This document shows positions 43,324 to 52,740 of a DNA stretch of 64,000 nucleotides, piece after piece; position 1 is the first letter of the stretch, and each line of letters opens with the position of its first letter. Source of the stretch: Pseudobdellovibrionaceae bacterium (GTDB lineage Bacteria > Bdellovibrionota > Bdellovibrionia > Bdellovibrionales > UBA1609); NCBI GenBank assembly GCA_018663505.1, contig JABJQG010000072.1, positions 1 to 64,000 on the forward strand, given 5' to 3'. Below the pieces are notes generated by a model that was not told the DNA's origin, did not search any database, and saw only the letters and a program-made list of their open reading frames with translations. A program made the position numbers and the translations under genes.

Positions 43324-44241
43324 ATGAATAGATTGAAACAATACCTAGATACATTTAGTTTTAGGAAGTATTTTTATGTTTTCGTGGGGGCAGTGGCTGT
43401 GCTCTGTGTATTCACGCCTTCTTTTCAAATTACAGAAGAGATTAAAAATCAATTTAGCATTCAACTGCCTCAACTCCCTTTATCCCCGGGAGAACTCTTT
43501 GTCATTAAATCTAATAAAGGTTTTCTAACAGCTTATAGCGAAGGTAAGAAAACATCCCCTCTCAATTTTCAAAAACACCTTTTTGCTGTAAGCCTCTACC
43601 AAGATACTGCGCTCACCTTGCACGGACAGTTTGATCTTAAGAAAGGTCACATTTTTTCTCATCCAAAAGATTACTACTTTATTAAAAACCTAAAAGTTAA
43701 ATACAAAAATAAAAAAAATAAAGGGAATAAGCTTCGCCTACCTAGCTCCGTTTGGAAAAAAGTGAACAAAAAAGAAAAGATGGCTCTTGAAAAAATAAAA
43801 ATAAAAAATGTCTTTAATAAAGAATATAAATTTGATGCAAAATTCCAATGGCAGCATCCCTTAAATAGCTATATAGTTTCCCGATTTGGCACGTCAAGAA
43901 CTCTACCTAATGGGAGATCCTATTTCCATTCAGGTATGGATTTTCGAGCACCTGTAGGAACTAATATTGTGGCTGCAGCACCAGGGTTAGTTGTGTTTAA
44001 TGAACATATGACGGTCTCGGGAAACTCTATTGTTCTCTACCATGGTCATCAAATTTTCACCCGATACATGCATCTTAGTGAATTCAAAGTAGCAAACGGT
44101 GACATTGTTAACCAGGGGGATGTTATTGGTTTATCCGGCCAAACTGGCCGTGTTGAAGGCCCCCATTTACATTATGAACTTATATGGAACGGTCTTTCTA
44201 TTTCTCCTGAACAGGGGCTCAAGGTATTGAGTCAGTTGTAA
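43324..44241 (+). CDS. M23 (LytM) metallopeptidase
   Basis: A 305-aa membrane-anchored or exported peptidase. A hydrophobic segment (about 18-34) is followed by a 150-residue region of unknown role and then the LytM domain, with the zinc ligands in FHSGMDFRA and the pair HLHYE near the end, plus YMHLSEFKV and GxxGQTGRVEGPHLH. All catalytic residues look intact, so it can probably cut peptidoglycan cross-links. It is last in the plus-strand run that starts with the mla genes. Confidence 0.92.
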   Translation: MNRLKQYLDTFSFRKYFYVFVGAVAVLCVFTPSFQITEEIKNQFSIQLPQLPLSPGELFVIKSNKGFLTAYSEGKKTSPLNFQKHLFAVSLYQDTALTLHGQFDLKKGHIFSHPKDYYFIKNLKVKYKNKKNKGNKLRLPSSVWKKVNKKEKMALEKIKIKNVFNKEYKFDAKFQWQHPLNSYIVSRFGTSRTLPNGRSYFHSGMDFRAPVGTNIVAAAPGLVVFNEHMTVSGNSIVLYHGHQIFTRYMHLSEFKVANGDIVNQGDVIGLSGQTGRVEGPHLHYELIWNGLSISPEQGLKVLSQL

Positions 44242-44261
44242 TCAAAGTCCCTGAGTATAAT

Positions 44262-44289
44262 TTGTAAAGCTCTCTACTAGCCTTTACAA
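44262..44289. terminator. Convergent-gene hairpin
   Basis: TTGTAAAG (44262-44269) pairs perfectly with CTTTACAA (44282-44289). It lies between the convergent peptidase and pgi genes and covers the pgi stop codon. No long T-run follows, so it is a moderate candidate for a bidirectional terminator. Confidence 0.5.
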
Positions 44290-45474
44290 TAACTCTTTAA
44301 AAATTGCTTTACTTTTTTCTACACCGGGTTGGCCGTAAATTTCAATATTTAAACTTTTGCCTATGGTTCCAATAACTAGAGCCATGACTACATGAAGTGC
44401 ATAAAATGTTTGAGCTTCTGTATTGGCCAATGTGATCATTAGTTTTGGCCCATTTTCTAAACTCTCATAAGTGGACTTACAGTATGTCCTCAATAGATGA
44501 CTTAGGTTATAGTTAGATAAATAGTCTAACTCTTTATTAATGTAATTTTGATTATATGAGTTTTCAGTATTACTCTTGCCAACTTGTAAGAAGGTATAAG
44601 ACTTATCAGCAAAACCCTCATTCATTTGCTGAAGTAAAGAATGCTGATCATTTGTTCCCATGCAACATAAGGGGGTACTTGCTCTCCTCTCTGAATCGCT
44701 AAACTTTCCAAGAGATTCTGCCCATAGTTGTTCCAGCCAGAATCCAAATTCCTTAAAGCGCTCGGAATAAAGCCAGAAAACTGAAATCCACTTCTGTTGA
44801 CGATAGCTCTCAAGATAAAATGAAGACAGTTGTTCCACAAGGTTAAGGTTATTATTCACCCATTGTGTGGCCAAGTTTAAATCTGACCATTTGACTTTGG
44901 GACTCAGAGGAAAAACTCCTTCTTCACTTAATAGTGAGAACCTTCCTTCTATATCATCTGGCGTACTAATTAGTTTACAGTGATGCTCTTTTGCCCAATT
45001 AAAAAGTACAGAACTCTTATTTTCAGTGCTCACATATATGGAACCAGGAGTCTCTAAAAACCCACCGTCTGTTTTTTCTAACACTGTATTTAAAATAATA
45101 AGTGTCTCTGTGGTAGATCCGCTTTTGGAATTTATGAACCAAGTTACATTTTTTATATCTCTTATTAACTTAACTTGTCTCTCTAGGAAACTTTCATCTA
45201 TACGGTCAAAAAATAAATAATCACCTCTATCCACAGCACCAGGGTCAATAGCGCATAGTAGACTTCTCGCTCCCTGGGAACTTCCCCCTATACCAATAAT
45301 AGCTACCTGGTGACCTGGTAAAATCTCTGGAATTTGGGAATTTTCTTTTAAAAAAGACTCTTTGTTATTAAGAATTTTTAAAAATCCATATTTTGGATCA
45401 CTTAACAAGTCTCTTAGAGCTCGTGAGACATTAGGGTCAATTTTAGGAGGGCATTTAAAGTTTAAATCAAGCAT
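44284..45474 (-). CDS. pgi: Glucose-6-phosphate isomerase
   Basis: A 396-aa enzyme interconverting glucose 6-phosphate and fructose 6-phosphate. The phosphate-binding stretches VAIIGIGGSSQGARSLL and FINSKSGSTTETL are typical, as is the C-terminal QPGVEKSK. It is shorter than the E. coli enzyme (about 550) and close to the compact Gram-positive form (about 450), but shorter still. It stands alone on the minus strand. With pfkA in the same window, upper glycolysis is represented twice. Confidence 0.93.
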   Translation of the reverse strand: MLDLNFKCPPKIDPNVSRALRDLLSDPKYGFLKILNNKESFLKENSQIPEILPGHQVAIIGIGGSSQGARSLLCAIDPGAVDRGDYLFFDRIDESFLERQVKLIRDIKNVTWFINSKSGSTTETLIILNTVLEKTDGGFLETPGSIYVSTENKSSVLFNWAKEHHCKLISTPDDIEGRFSLLSEEGVFPLSPKVKWSDLNLATQWVNNNLNLVEQLSSFYLESYRQQKWISVFWLYSERFKEFGFWLEQLWAESLGKFSDSERRASTPLCCMGTNDQHSLLQQMNEGFADKSYTFLQVGKSNTENSYNQNYINKELDYLSNYNLSHLLRTYCKSTYESLENGPKLMITLANTEAQTFYALHVVMALVIGTIGKSLNIEIYGQPGVEKSKAIFKELL

Positions 45475-45620
45475 GACCCTAATTTAGATGTTTTTTTTAG
45501 ATCCGTCTAGAACTAGCCGTTTTGAAAAAAACACCATAGCACCTGCGTTGATTTTAAACCCTGTATGATAATAATAGTAAAGTTAGTATCAATAATCGAA
45601 TTATTTTAAATTATGTGAAA

Positions 45621-46025
45621 CTAAAATTTAGATTTAGACACAAACTGCTTAAACCCCTCTGTAGCTTCACTGATGTCAGGCACTGACTTTCTGTCCAATG
45701 TAAATGAAATTCGTAATACCCATTTTTGACCAATGTGAGCGTTAATTTTTTCCATCACTTCTTCTCTAAGAAATATTAAATTTTGCATAATAGCTGGGTG
45801 TTTTACCCACACAAATAGGGTTCCTTTATTGTAATCTACTGGTGTTGTATTTTTTGCAATAGTTTTCCCCACAACTTCTTCCCAGTTTCTCCATAATTTC
45901 CAGCGTTTAAACCCATGCGATAAGGGTGACTTGCCTTGCAATAAAAACTCTTGTAGGACATCCTCAGTAGATTGAAGTTTAGAGTGGCGTTTATTTTTTT
46001 TATAGATCATAGGGTCAAATACCAT
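45621..46025 (-). CDS. DUF721/DciA-like protein
   Basis: A 134-aa protein with the DUF721 core: WRNWEEVVGKTIAKNTTPVDYNKGTLFVWVKHPAIMQNLIFLREEVMEKIN. Members of this family include DciA, which loads the replicative helicase in bacteria without DnaC, so that role is possible here. The ATG at 46025 overlaps the divergent trmFO start in the sequence CATG; an alternative ATG at 46010 would avoid the overlap. Confidence 0.82.
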   Translation of the reverse strand: MVFDPMIYKKNKRHSKLQSTEDVLQEFLLQGKSPLSHGFKRWKLWRNWEEVVGKTIAKNTTPVDYNKGTLFVWVKHPAIMQNLIFLREEVMEKINAHIGQKWVLRISFTLDRKSVPDISEATEGFKQFVSKSKF

Positions 46026-47355
46026 GAGTACAGCTAAAAAACCAGTGCATATTATTGGGGCAGGCCTGGCCGGTTGTGAAGCCGCCTATCAACTTGCTGA
46101 AAGAGGAGTAAAAGTCGTACTTTACGAAATGCGAGCCAAAAATATTACTCAAACCGAAGCGCATAAAACCTTTGATCCAGCTGAGCTAGTTTGTTCAAAT
46201 TCCTTTGGCAGTGAAACCGATTACTCCCCTGCCGGTCAATTGAAATGGGAAGCTAAAACCAGAAACTCCTTAATATTAAAGGCGGCTACTGTAGCTAAAG
46301 TCCCTGCTGGGATGTCCCTCAGTGTAGACCGAAAAGCATTCTCTGCAGAGGTGCTGTCGGCGCTGGAAACGCACCCCAATATTGAGTTAAAAAAACAACT
46401 GGTTGAAGATATTAATGACGTGCCACGCCCAACAATAATTGCCACTGGTCCTCTTACACATCAAAGTTTAGCCAACAGTATTCATAAGCATTTTGACAAT
46501 CAATTTTTATACTTTTACGACGCCATCGCTCCAATCATTGATGCCGACAGCATTAACTATGACAAGGTGTGGTTCGGAGATCGCTTTGACAAGGGAGATA
46601 AGGACTATATCAACTGTCCTTTAAATGAAGATGAGTATTTTAAACTCATTGAAGAGATCAAACTTGCCCTCAAAGTTGAGCCTAAAGCTTTTGAAAAAGA
46701 TATTCCCTATTTTGATGGCTGTATGCCCATAGAAGAAATGGCACGCCGAGGCGACTTAACACCTAAATTTGGTCCGCTATCTCCCCGTGGACTAAACCAG
46801 CAAGGCCCCCTTAAGGATGAAAAAGGTGGCTACTTTGCTGTGGCTCAACTGAGAAAAGAAAATGTGGAAGGGAGTGCATACAACCTAGTGGGCTTTCAAA
46901 CTAAAATGACTTATGGGGAACAAAAGAGAGTCTTTCGCCTTATACCTGGCCTTGAAGAGGCTGAGTTTTTAAAACTAGGCAGTATTCATAAAAACCTATA
47001 CATCCATTCTCCCAAACTGCTCAGCGAACAACTTTCAAGCAAAAAAGATTCCGAGCTTTATTTTGCCGGGCAAATCACAGGAGTTGAAGGTTATTTTGAG
47101 TCCACATGTATGGGCTTATTAGTAGCTCACTTTGTAGCTGATCAAATAGAGGGCAAAACCTTCACTCCCCCACCCAGGCAAACAGCCTTTGGATCTCTTT
47201 ACAATGCACTTCGAGAAGAAAAAGAGACTTTTCAGCCCACAAATATCAACTTTAGCCTTTTTCCTCTGCCTGATGAAAAACTGAGAGGACGGAGAAATAA
47301 AGCTAAAAAGAGAGATCTACAAATACAGAAAGCTAGAGAGTCTTACTTGCTGTAA
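46024..47355 (+). CDS. trmFO: tRNA m5U54 methyltransferase, folate-dependent
   Basis: A 443-aa flavoprotein that methylates uridine 54 of tRNA using methylenetetrahydrofolate. It has the FAD motif HIIGAGLAGCEAA (GAGLAG at 12-17) and the family stretches VCSNSFGSE, YFDGCMPIEEMARRG, GPLSPRGL and GQITGVEGYFESTCMG. Length is standard. The start codon shares two bases with the divergent DciA-like gene. It is normally found in bacteria that lack the SAM-dependent TrmA route for this base. Confidence 0.96.
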   Translation: MSTAKKPVHIIGAGLAGCEAAYQLAERGVKVVLYEMRAKNITQTEAHKTFDPAELVCSNSFGSETDYSPAGQLKWEAKTRNSLILKAATVAKVPAGMSLSVDRKAFSAEVLSALETHPNIELKKQLVEDINDVPRPTIIATGPLTHQSLANSIHKHFDNQFLYFYDAIAPIIDADSINYDKVWFGDRFDKGDKDYINCPLNEDEYFKLIEEIKLALKVEPKAFEKDIPYFDGCMPIEEMARRGDLTPKFGPLSPRGLNQQGPLKDEKGGYFAVAQLRKENVEGSAYNLVGFQTKMTYGEQKRVFRLIPGLEEAEFLKLGSIHKNLYIHSPKLLSEQLSSKKDSELYFAGQITGVEGYFESTCMGLLVAHFVADQIEGKTFTPPPRQTAFGSLYNALREEKETFQPTNINFSLFPLPDEKLRGRRNKAKKRDLQIQKARESYLL

Positions 47356-47559
47356 CATTTCCCCACTAAATTAATCTTTTTTTAAGGTTTAAAGCGCTTC
47401 CTTACACCTTAAATTAAGGTTTGAACCAATATATTTGTAATGTACCTAATGCAAAGCATATAATTTTTCTGTGAAATCAATAAGTTTACTATATTTGAAT
47501 TATTTTGTATAAGCGTAGGACAAACTCTTTCTTTTAAGAATTTCACAAAGGAGGTCCCT

Positions 47560-48660
47560 ATGAAAGTTCCATTTTTTAACTATCAAGCCCTATACCAATC
47601 AGACGCAGAGAACTACACACGAATTTTTCAAGACATTTGCAGCCGTGGTGCGTATATCCTTCAACAGGAAAATGAAGACCTAGAAAAAAGTATTGCTGAG
47701 TTTATTAATGTAAAACACGTTTTTGGGTTAGCAAATGGTACAGACGCTTTAATCATTGCTCTTAGAGCGGCTGGAATTCAAGCTGGTGATGAGGTCATCT
47801 TACCTTCACATACATATATTGCCAGCCCAGCCTCCGTACACTTCACTGGTGGAATTCCTGTACTCACAGAATGCGGTCCTGACCATATGCTTGATCCAAG
47901 TCGCATTGAAGAAAAAATTACACCTAACACAAAATTTATAATGCCCGTACAGGTAAATGGCCGAACCTGTGATATGGATCAAATTATGAAAATTGCTACT
48001 GATAACAACCTACAAATTGTAGAGGATGCCGCTCAAGCACTAGGGTCAAAATGGAAAGGCCAATGTGCCGGAACATTTGGCGCTGCCGGTACTTTCAGCT
48101 TCTATCCAGCAAAGGTTCTTGGATGTTTTGGAGATGGCGGAGCTCTCGTAACTAATGATGACAAAGTAGCTAAACAAGTGAGCTTGTTAAGAGATCATGG
48201 TCGAGACGAAACAGGCGAAGTAGTTGCATGGGGCCTAAACTCGCGACTAGATAACCTACATGCTGGAATCTTGAATCATAAATTAAAAAACTATAAAAAT
48301 GACATTATAAGAAGAAGAGAAATTGCTAGTTTCTACAACGAAGCGCTCTCCACTATTGCTGAGTTAACTCTCCCACCTAGTCCAACAGATAACGATGATC
48401 ACTTTGATGTCTATCAAAACTATGAACTAGAGGCTGATAGACGTGATGAACTGAAAAAATTCTTAGCCGATAATGGTGTGGGTACAATAATTCAATGGGC
48501 AGGTACTGCTGTTCATCAGTTTAAAAAATTAGGGTTTACTGATAGCCTGCCAATAACTGAAAAAATGACTTCTCGGTTTTTAATGCTCCCTATGCACACT
48601 GCTCTTAGCAACGAAGAAGTCAATTATGTTTCTGAAAAAATAAGGGAATTTTATAAATGA
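47560..48660 (+). CDS. DegT/DnrJ/EryC1 sugar aminotransferase
   Basis: A 366-aa PLP enzyme that aminates a nucleotide-linked keto-sugar. The PLP lysine is Lys185 (TFSFYPAKVLGCFGDGGALVTND), with EDAAQALGS binding the cofactor and NSRLDNLHAGIL further on. AGGAGG lies 6 nt before the ATG, and an AT-rich promoter region lies upstream (a TATAAG hexamer near 47508). It is first of a run of four tightly coupled genes (48657-48660 overlap ATGA), so its product sugar is probably made with the E1-like enzyme behind it. Confidence 0.93.
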   Translation: MKVPFFNYQALYQSDAENYTRIFQDICSRGAYILQQENEDLEKSIAEFINVKHVFGLANGTDALIIALRAAGIQAGDEVILPSHTYIASPASVHFTGGIPVLTECGPDHMLDPSRIEEKITPNTKFIMPVQVNGRTCDMDQIMKIATDNNLQIVEDAAQALGSKWKGQCAGTFGAAGTFSFYPAKVLGCFGDGGALVTNDDKVAKQVSLLRDHGRDETGEVVAWGLNSRLDNLHAGILNHKLKNYKNDIIRRREIASFYNEALSTIAELTLPPSPTDNDDHFDVYQNYELEADRRDELKKFLADNGVGTIIQWAGTAVHQFKKLGFTDSLPITEKMTSRFLMLPMHTALSNEEVNYVSEKIREFYK

Positions 48661-49754
48661 GCACAATAACTAAAAGTAAAGATTTTAAAGACTACAGCCT
48701 TGGTTCCTTAGAAGATCCACTCAATGAGAAATTCAAATCTTCTATAAATTTGGATGGCGAAAACAAAGAACAATTACTGTTCGACTACAAACAAATGTTA
48801 CTTATTCGTAAAACAGAAGAGAAAATTTCTGAACAACTTGTGGCTGGTGAGATTAAGTGTCCTTGTCACTTAGCCATTGGGCAAGAAGCTATTCCTGTGG
48901 GAATATCTAGATTTCTACGAAAATCAGATCGTGTTTTTGGTACCCATAGATCACATGGCCACTTTATAGCAATAGGTGGAACTGCAGAATCTCTATTTGC
49001 GGAGGTCCTTGGGAAAGCATCTGGCTGCTCTAAGGGTTTTGGTGGATCCATGCACCTTTACGGCAAAGAATTCGGATTCTATGGGTCAGTCCCTATTGTT
49101 GGAGCCACCATCTCTTTAGCCGTAGGAGCGGGATTAGCTGCACAGATGGACAAAAAGGAAAATAGTGACATGGGTGTTTGCTATTTTGGTGATGGAGCTG
49201 CGGAAGAAGGTACTCTTCACGAATCTCTAAATTTCGCCTCAATATTTAACATTCCAGTTTTATTCGTGTGCGAAAACAATCTTTTTTCTAGTCACTTACA
49301 TATTAGTCAAAGGCAGCCAAAAAGTGTTGTTGGGAGATACGCCGATGCTCATGACATTCTATCTTATACTGTAGATGGCAATGACCTTGTTGCTGTATCA
49401 CAAGCTGCTCAAGCACTTATAGATAACTCAAGAAACGGCGGTGGCCCTGGCTTTTTAGAGGTAGTTACTTACAGATGGAAAGGGCATGTAGGACCTCAAG
49501 ATGATATGGATGTTGGCATAAAGAGAGGCGAGGCCCTCAACCACTGGAAAAAAAGAGACCCTATTCGAAGACTATCAGAGGGTTTGATTAAATCTAATTT
49601 ATCTACAGAGGGTCAGCTCTCTGCTATCCAAAAGGAAGTGGATCAAAGTATTCAGCAAGACTGGGAAAGCGCACTACAAGCTCCTTATCCCGAAAAATCC
49701 ACACTACTTAGCGCTGTTTACTCTCAACCCTCTCCAGGAGGTAAAAATGTCTAA
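48657..49754 (+). CDS. Thiamine-diphosphate E1 alpha subunit, sugar-locus type
   Basis: A 365-aa homologue of pyruvate/acetoin dehydrogenase E1 alpha. The thiamine-diphosphate site is seen in GDGAAEEGTLHESLNFASIFNIPVLFVCENN (GDG...NN), with THRSHGHFIAIGG and GKASGCSKGFGGSMHL earlier. The usual regulatory phospho-loop is shortened. No E2 or E3 gene is nearby, and the gene overlaps both the aminotransferase (4 bp) and the beta subunit (8 bp). AviB1/AviB2 of avilamycin biosynthesis are E1-like subunits thought to move an acetyl unit onto a sugar; a similar role is inferred here. Confidence 0.85.
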   Translation: MSTITKSKDFKDYSLGSLEDPLNEKFKSSINLDGENKEQLLFDYKQMLLIRKTEEKISEQLVAGEIKCPCHLAIGQEAIPVGISRFLRKSDRVFGTHRSHGHFIAIGGTAESLFAEVLGKASGCSKGFGGSMHLYGKEFGFYGSVPIVGATISLAVGAGLAAQMDKKENSDMGVCYFGDGAAEEGTLHESLNFASIFNIPVLFVCENNLFSSHLHISQRQPKSVVGRYADAHDILSYTVDGNDLVAVSQAAQALIDNSRNGGGPGFLEVVTYRWKGHVGPQDDMDVGIKRGEALNHWKKRDPIRRLSEGLIKSNLSTEGQLSAIQKEVDQSIQQDWESALQAPYPEKSTLLSAVYSQPSPGGKNV

Positions 49755-50739
49755 TAAAATGACTTTCGGCAAAGCAATAAGAGATGCCCATCGATATTTA
49801 CTAGAAAACTACCCTGAAGTATTTGTCATTGGTCAAGGCTTGTGGAGCCCTTGGTATGTGGGTAGCTCTATGACCGACCTAGATAAAGATTTTGGAACAG
49901 AACGTGTTATCGACACTCCTGTTTCAGAGGACTGCTGCACAGGGGTAGCCATTGGAGCAGCACTTAGTGGATATAAAACACTAGTGATTCACCCCCGTAT
50001 GGATTTCATGATTTTAGCTACAAATCAAATAGTTAACCAAGCTGCAAAATGGTCACATATGCTTGGAGGTCAAGACTCCCCTTCTGTTACAGTCCGAGGG
50101 ATAATTAACCGAGGAGGCCAACAAGGTGCGCAACATTCTCAAGCTTTACATGGTTGGTACGCCAACATTCCGGGGTTAAAAGTTGTTATGCCAGCAACCC
50201 CTAATGACGCAAGAGAGTTACTCATATCATCTGTACTTTCTGGGACCCCAGTAATGTTTGTAGAAGACCGTTGGCTTTACGATTGGGAAGATGAAATGCT
50301 ACCCATCAAAGAAGTGGACTTAAGCAAACAGGGCCCTAACGTATTAAAACAAGGTGAGCACATCACTTTAGTTGGATCTGGATACACCACATATCAAAAC
50401 ACAAAAGCGGCAAAGATCTTAGGTGGAAAGGGTGTATCTGCTGAAGTTGTTGATTTAAGAGTTATCAATCCTCTGGATATTACTGAAGTTTTGAATTCGG
50501 TGGAGAAAACAGGACGCCTACTTGCTGTGGATAGTGGCTGGGCTAATTGTGGCTTAGCTGGTGAAATTATTGCTGCTGTCTCTGAAAAACTTCCCGCTAC
50601 AAAGTGGAAAGAAACACCAAAACGCCTAACCACAGTAAATTCCCCCGCGCCTACCAGCGGAAGCCTAGAAGATGAATTTTATTTTAATGAACAAGATATT
50701 GTTAATAAAGCACTAGAAATAGTTAGGAATAATCAATGA
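49747..50739 (+). CDS. Thiamine-diphosphate E1 beta subunit, sugar-locus type
   Basis: A 330-aa transketolase-like beta subunit: DTPVSEDCCTGVAIGAALSGYKTLV, then the aminopyrimidine-contact region RGGQQGAQHSQALHGWYANIPGLKVVMPATP and the C-terminal transketolase domain (LVGSGYTTYQNTKAA... VIDLRVINPLDI-type VVDLRVINPLDI). Both parts of an alpha2beta2 enzyme are thus present. It overlaps the sugar transferase gene by 4 bp (ATGA). GGAGG lies at the end of the alpha gene just before its ATG. Confidence 0.88.
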   Translation: MSNKMTFGKAIRDAHRYLLENYPEVFVIGQGLWSPWYVGSSMTDLDKDFGTERVIDTPVSEDCCTGVAIGAALSGYKTLVIHPRMDFMILATNQIVNQAAKWSHMLGGQDSPSVTVRGIINRGGQQGAQHSQALHGWYANIPGLKVVMPATPNDARELLISSVLSGTPVMFVEDRWLYDWEDEMLPIKEVDLSKQGPNVLKQGEHITLVGSGYTTYQNTKAAKILGGKGVSAEVVDLRVINPLDITEVLNSVEKTGRLLAVDSGWANCGLAGEIIAAVSEKLPATKWKETPKRLTTVNSPAPTSGSLEDEFYFNEQDIVNKALEIVRNNQ

Positions 50740-51464
50740 ACAGGATTTTAGATATCATAGGGGCCCTGATTGGACTAGTTTTATTTTCTCCTTTTTTAGC
50801 TATAATCATTCCCCTTATATGGCTACAGGACTTTGAATCTCCATTTTATATTGCACCAAGAGTCTCTAAAGGGGATTCTATTTTTAAAATGGTAAAGTTA
50901 CGATCTATGGTAGTTAACGCTGATAAATCAGGAGTAGACTCCACCGGAAACAATGATATGAGAATCACCAAGGTTGGAAAAATTGTCCGAAAATTTAAAT
51001 TAGACGAAATCATGCAACTTTGGAATGTACTCATTAATGACATGAGCCTTGTCGGCCCCCGTCCTAATGTAAAAAGAGAAACTGACCTTTACACCACTGA
51101 AGAAAAAAAAATTTTAAACGTAAAACCTGGTATTACTGACTTTGCATCCATAGTATTTTCTGATGAAGGAGATATTTTAGAAAATAAAGATAACCCCGAC
51201 CTTGCTTACAACCAGCTAATTCGACCTTGGAAAAACAGATTAGCTTTGTTTTGTATTAAGAATGACTCTATAGTTTTAAGAATACGAATTATTCTTTTAA
51301 CAGTTACCACTATATTTAATCGCGAAGCTGCTCTTAAGAGCGTAGTTAAAACTCTTATTAAATTAAATGCCAACGAAGAAATTATCAAAGTTTCTAGTAG
51401 GAAAAATGAACTTGTGCCTACTCCACCAATGGGCAGTGGTGAAGTTGTGTTATCTAGAGGTTAA
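50736..51464 (+). CDS. Monotopic phosphoglycosyl transferase
   Basis: A 242-aa membrane enzyme of the bacterial sugar transferase family, which starts repeat-unit synthesis by moving a sugar phosphate to undecaprenyl phosphate. It has the N-terminal re-entrant hydrophobic segment (IIGALIGLVLFSPFLAIIIPLIWL), KLRSMVVNAD, and the catalytic run LDEIMQLWNVLINDMSLVGPRP. It is the short PglC-like form with no extra membrane helices. The C-terminal 80 residues are longer than in PglC. Confidence 0.92.
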   Translation: MNRILDIIGALIGLVLFSPFLAIIIPLIWLQDFESPFYIAPRVSKGDSIFKMVKLRSMVVNADKSGVDSTGNNDMRITKVGKIVRKFKLDEIMQLWNVLINDMSLVGPRPNVKRETDLYTTEEKKILNVKPGITDFASIVFSDEGDILENKDNPDLAYNQLIRPWKNRLALFCIKNDSIVLRIRIILLTVTTIFNREAALKSVVKTLIKLNANEEIIKVSSRKNELVPTPPMGSGEVVLSRG

Positions 51465-51471
51465 TTTGAGC

Positions 51472-52740
51472 ATGACAACCAACAAAGGCCATCTTTATAT
51501 AAAAGTAATTTTTTATTTACTAACTATAACTCTTATGAGTTCAATTGCAGGTACCGAATTATTTAGTAATTTATTAATTCTCGGAGTTCTAGTCTCCTTT
51601 GTCTCGCAAAAAGCATTTAACAAAAATCTACTTTCCATCCAATTTATAAAAATTGGATATGAAAAAATCTTCATAGCTATTATTCTTGTAACATTCATCA
51701 GTTTGTTTAAAGGAGGTTTAGATACCGAACGCGTACATATTTTTTTGTCTCTTCGTTGGATCTTATTCTTTTATGTCACTTACCACTTCGCTTATGTATA
51801 TTTATCTCAAAAACAACTTCATATTATTGTAAAGTTATTATCCCTCATAGCCATAATGGCAGGAACTTATGCTATTTACCAACATTTCACCGGAACCGAC
51901 TTCTTCCGCAACAAGCCTCTTCCCATTTACAGTGTTGAAATACAAACTTTTCGCTCTTCTGGGTTTTTTAATAACCCCATGACCTTCTCTCATCATATGT
52001 CTATGATCTTTAGCTTCTTATTTCCCTTCGCCTTCTTTTACAAGGGTTCCAAAACAGAAAAAATACTTTACCTTTCTGGATTCATACTCGCAGGACTGGG
52101 TGTTTTCTTTTCAATGACCAGGGGAGCCTGGTTATCTGCATTCTTCTCAGTATTTATTGTATTAGCTTTTAGAAAATTCAAGCTAGCTTTTATACTACTA
52201 ACAATAGGACTTGTAACTCTCATTGCCCTCTCTAAAACCAATACTAGCTATGGATTACGAATTCGGACCATAGGAAACATGAACTACTCGAGCAATCTTT
52301 CTCGCTTAATTATCTGGAAATCACACTTACAACTATTTAGAGACAACCCTAGTTTTGGAATTGGTCTCAATAGAAATTATATTGAAGTTGAGCCCTATAT
52401 GACCAAGCTAGCTGGTGGAACTAAGTACTTTCAACTCTCCCATGCCCACAATACAGTTATTCAACTCCTTGCAGGTGTGGGCTTCATTGGTTTGATTGCT
52501 TTTTTAGCGTTTTTTACAAAATTATTTATAATAAACATTAGATTAGTTCTCTTAAATAAGAACTCAGCATCACTCTTGTCAATTTTTACCCTAGGGGCCC
52601 TAGGCGCACATATATCAATGACTATTGGCGGCTTAACAGAGGCCACATTTAAAGATGCCGAGATTAAGTTGTTATTTATATTTCTAATGGCTCTGGTACT
52701 TGCTTTTAACACAAGAAGAAAAAAAAATAACACAACTTAA
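51472..52740 (+). CDS. O-antigen ligase/polymerase (Wzy/WaaL-like)
   Basis: A 422-aa membrane protein with about ten hydrophobic helices and the ligase/polymerase motif region HAHNTVIQLLAGVGFIGLIAFLAFF, with TRGAWLSAFFSVF earlier. The ATG at 51472 (MTTNKGHLYIK) is chosen; a long in-frame extension to 51367 lies inside the sugar transferase gene and lacks a ribosome site. WaaL ligases and Wzy polymerases share this architecture and cannot be told apart here; two more candidate polymerases lie at 60421 and 62496. Confidence 0.85.
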   Translation: MTTNKGHLYIKVIFYLLTITLMSSIAGTELFSNLLILGVLVSFVSQKAFNKNLLSIQFIKIGYEKIFIAIILVTFISLFKGGLDTERVHIFLSLRWILFFYVTYHFAYVYLSQKQLHIIVKLLSLIAIMAGTYAIYQHFTGTDFFRNKPLPIYSVEIQTFRSSGFFNNPMTFSHHMSMIFSFLFPFAFFYKGSKTEKILYLSGFILAGLGVFFSMTRGAWLSAFFSVFIVLAFRKFKLAFILLTIGLVTLIALSKTNTSYGLRIRTIGNMNYSSNLSRLIIWKSHLQLFRDNPSFGIGLNRNYIEVEPYMTKLAGGTKYFQLSHAHNTVIQLLAGVGFIGLIAFLAFFTKLFIINIRLVLLNKNSASLLSIFTLGALGAHISMTIGGLTEATFKDAEIKLLFIFLMALVLAFNTRRKKNNTT

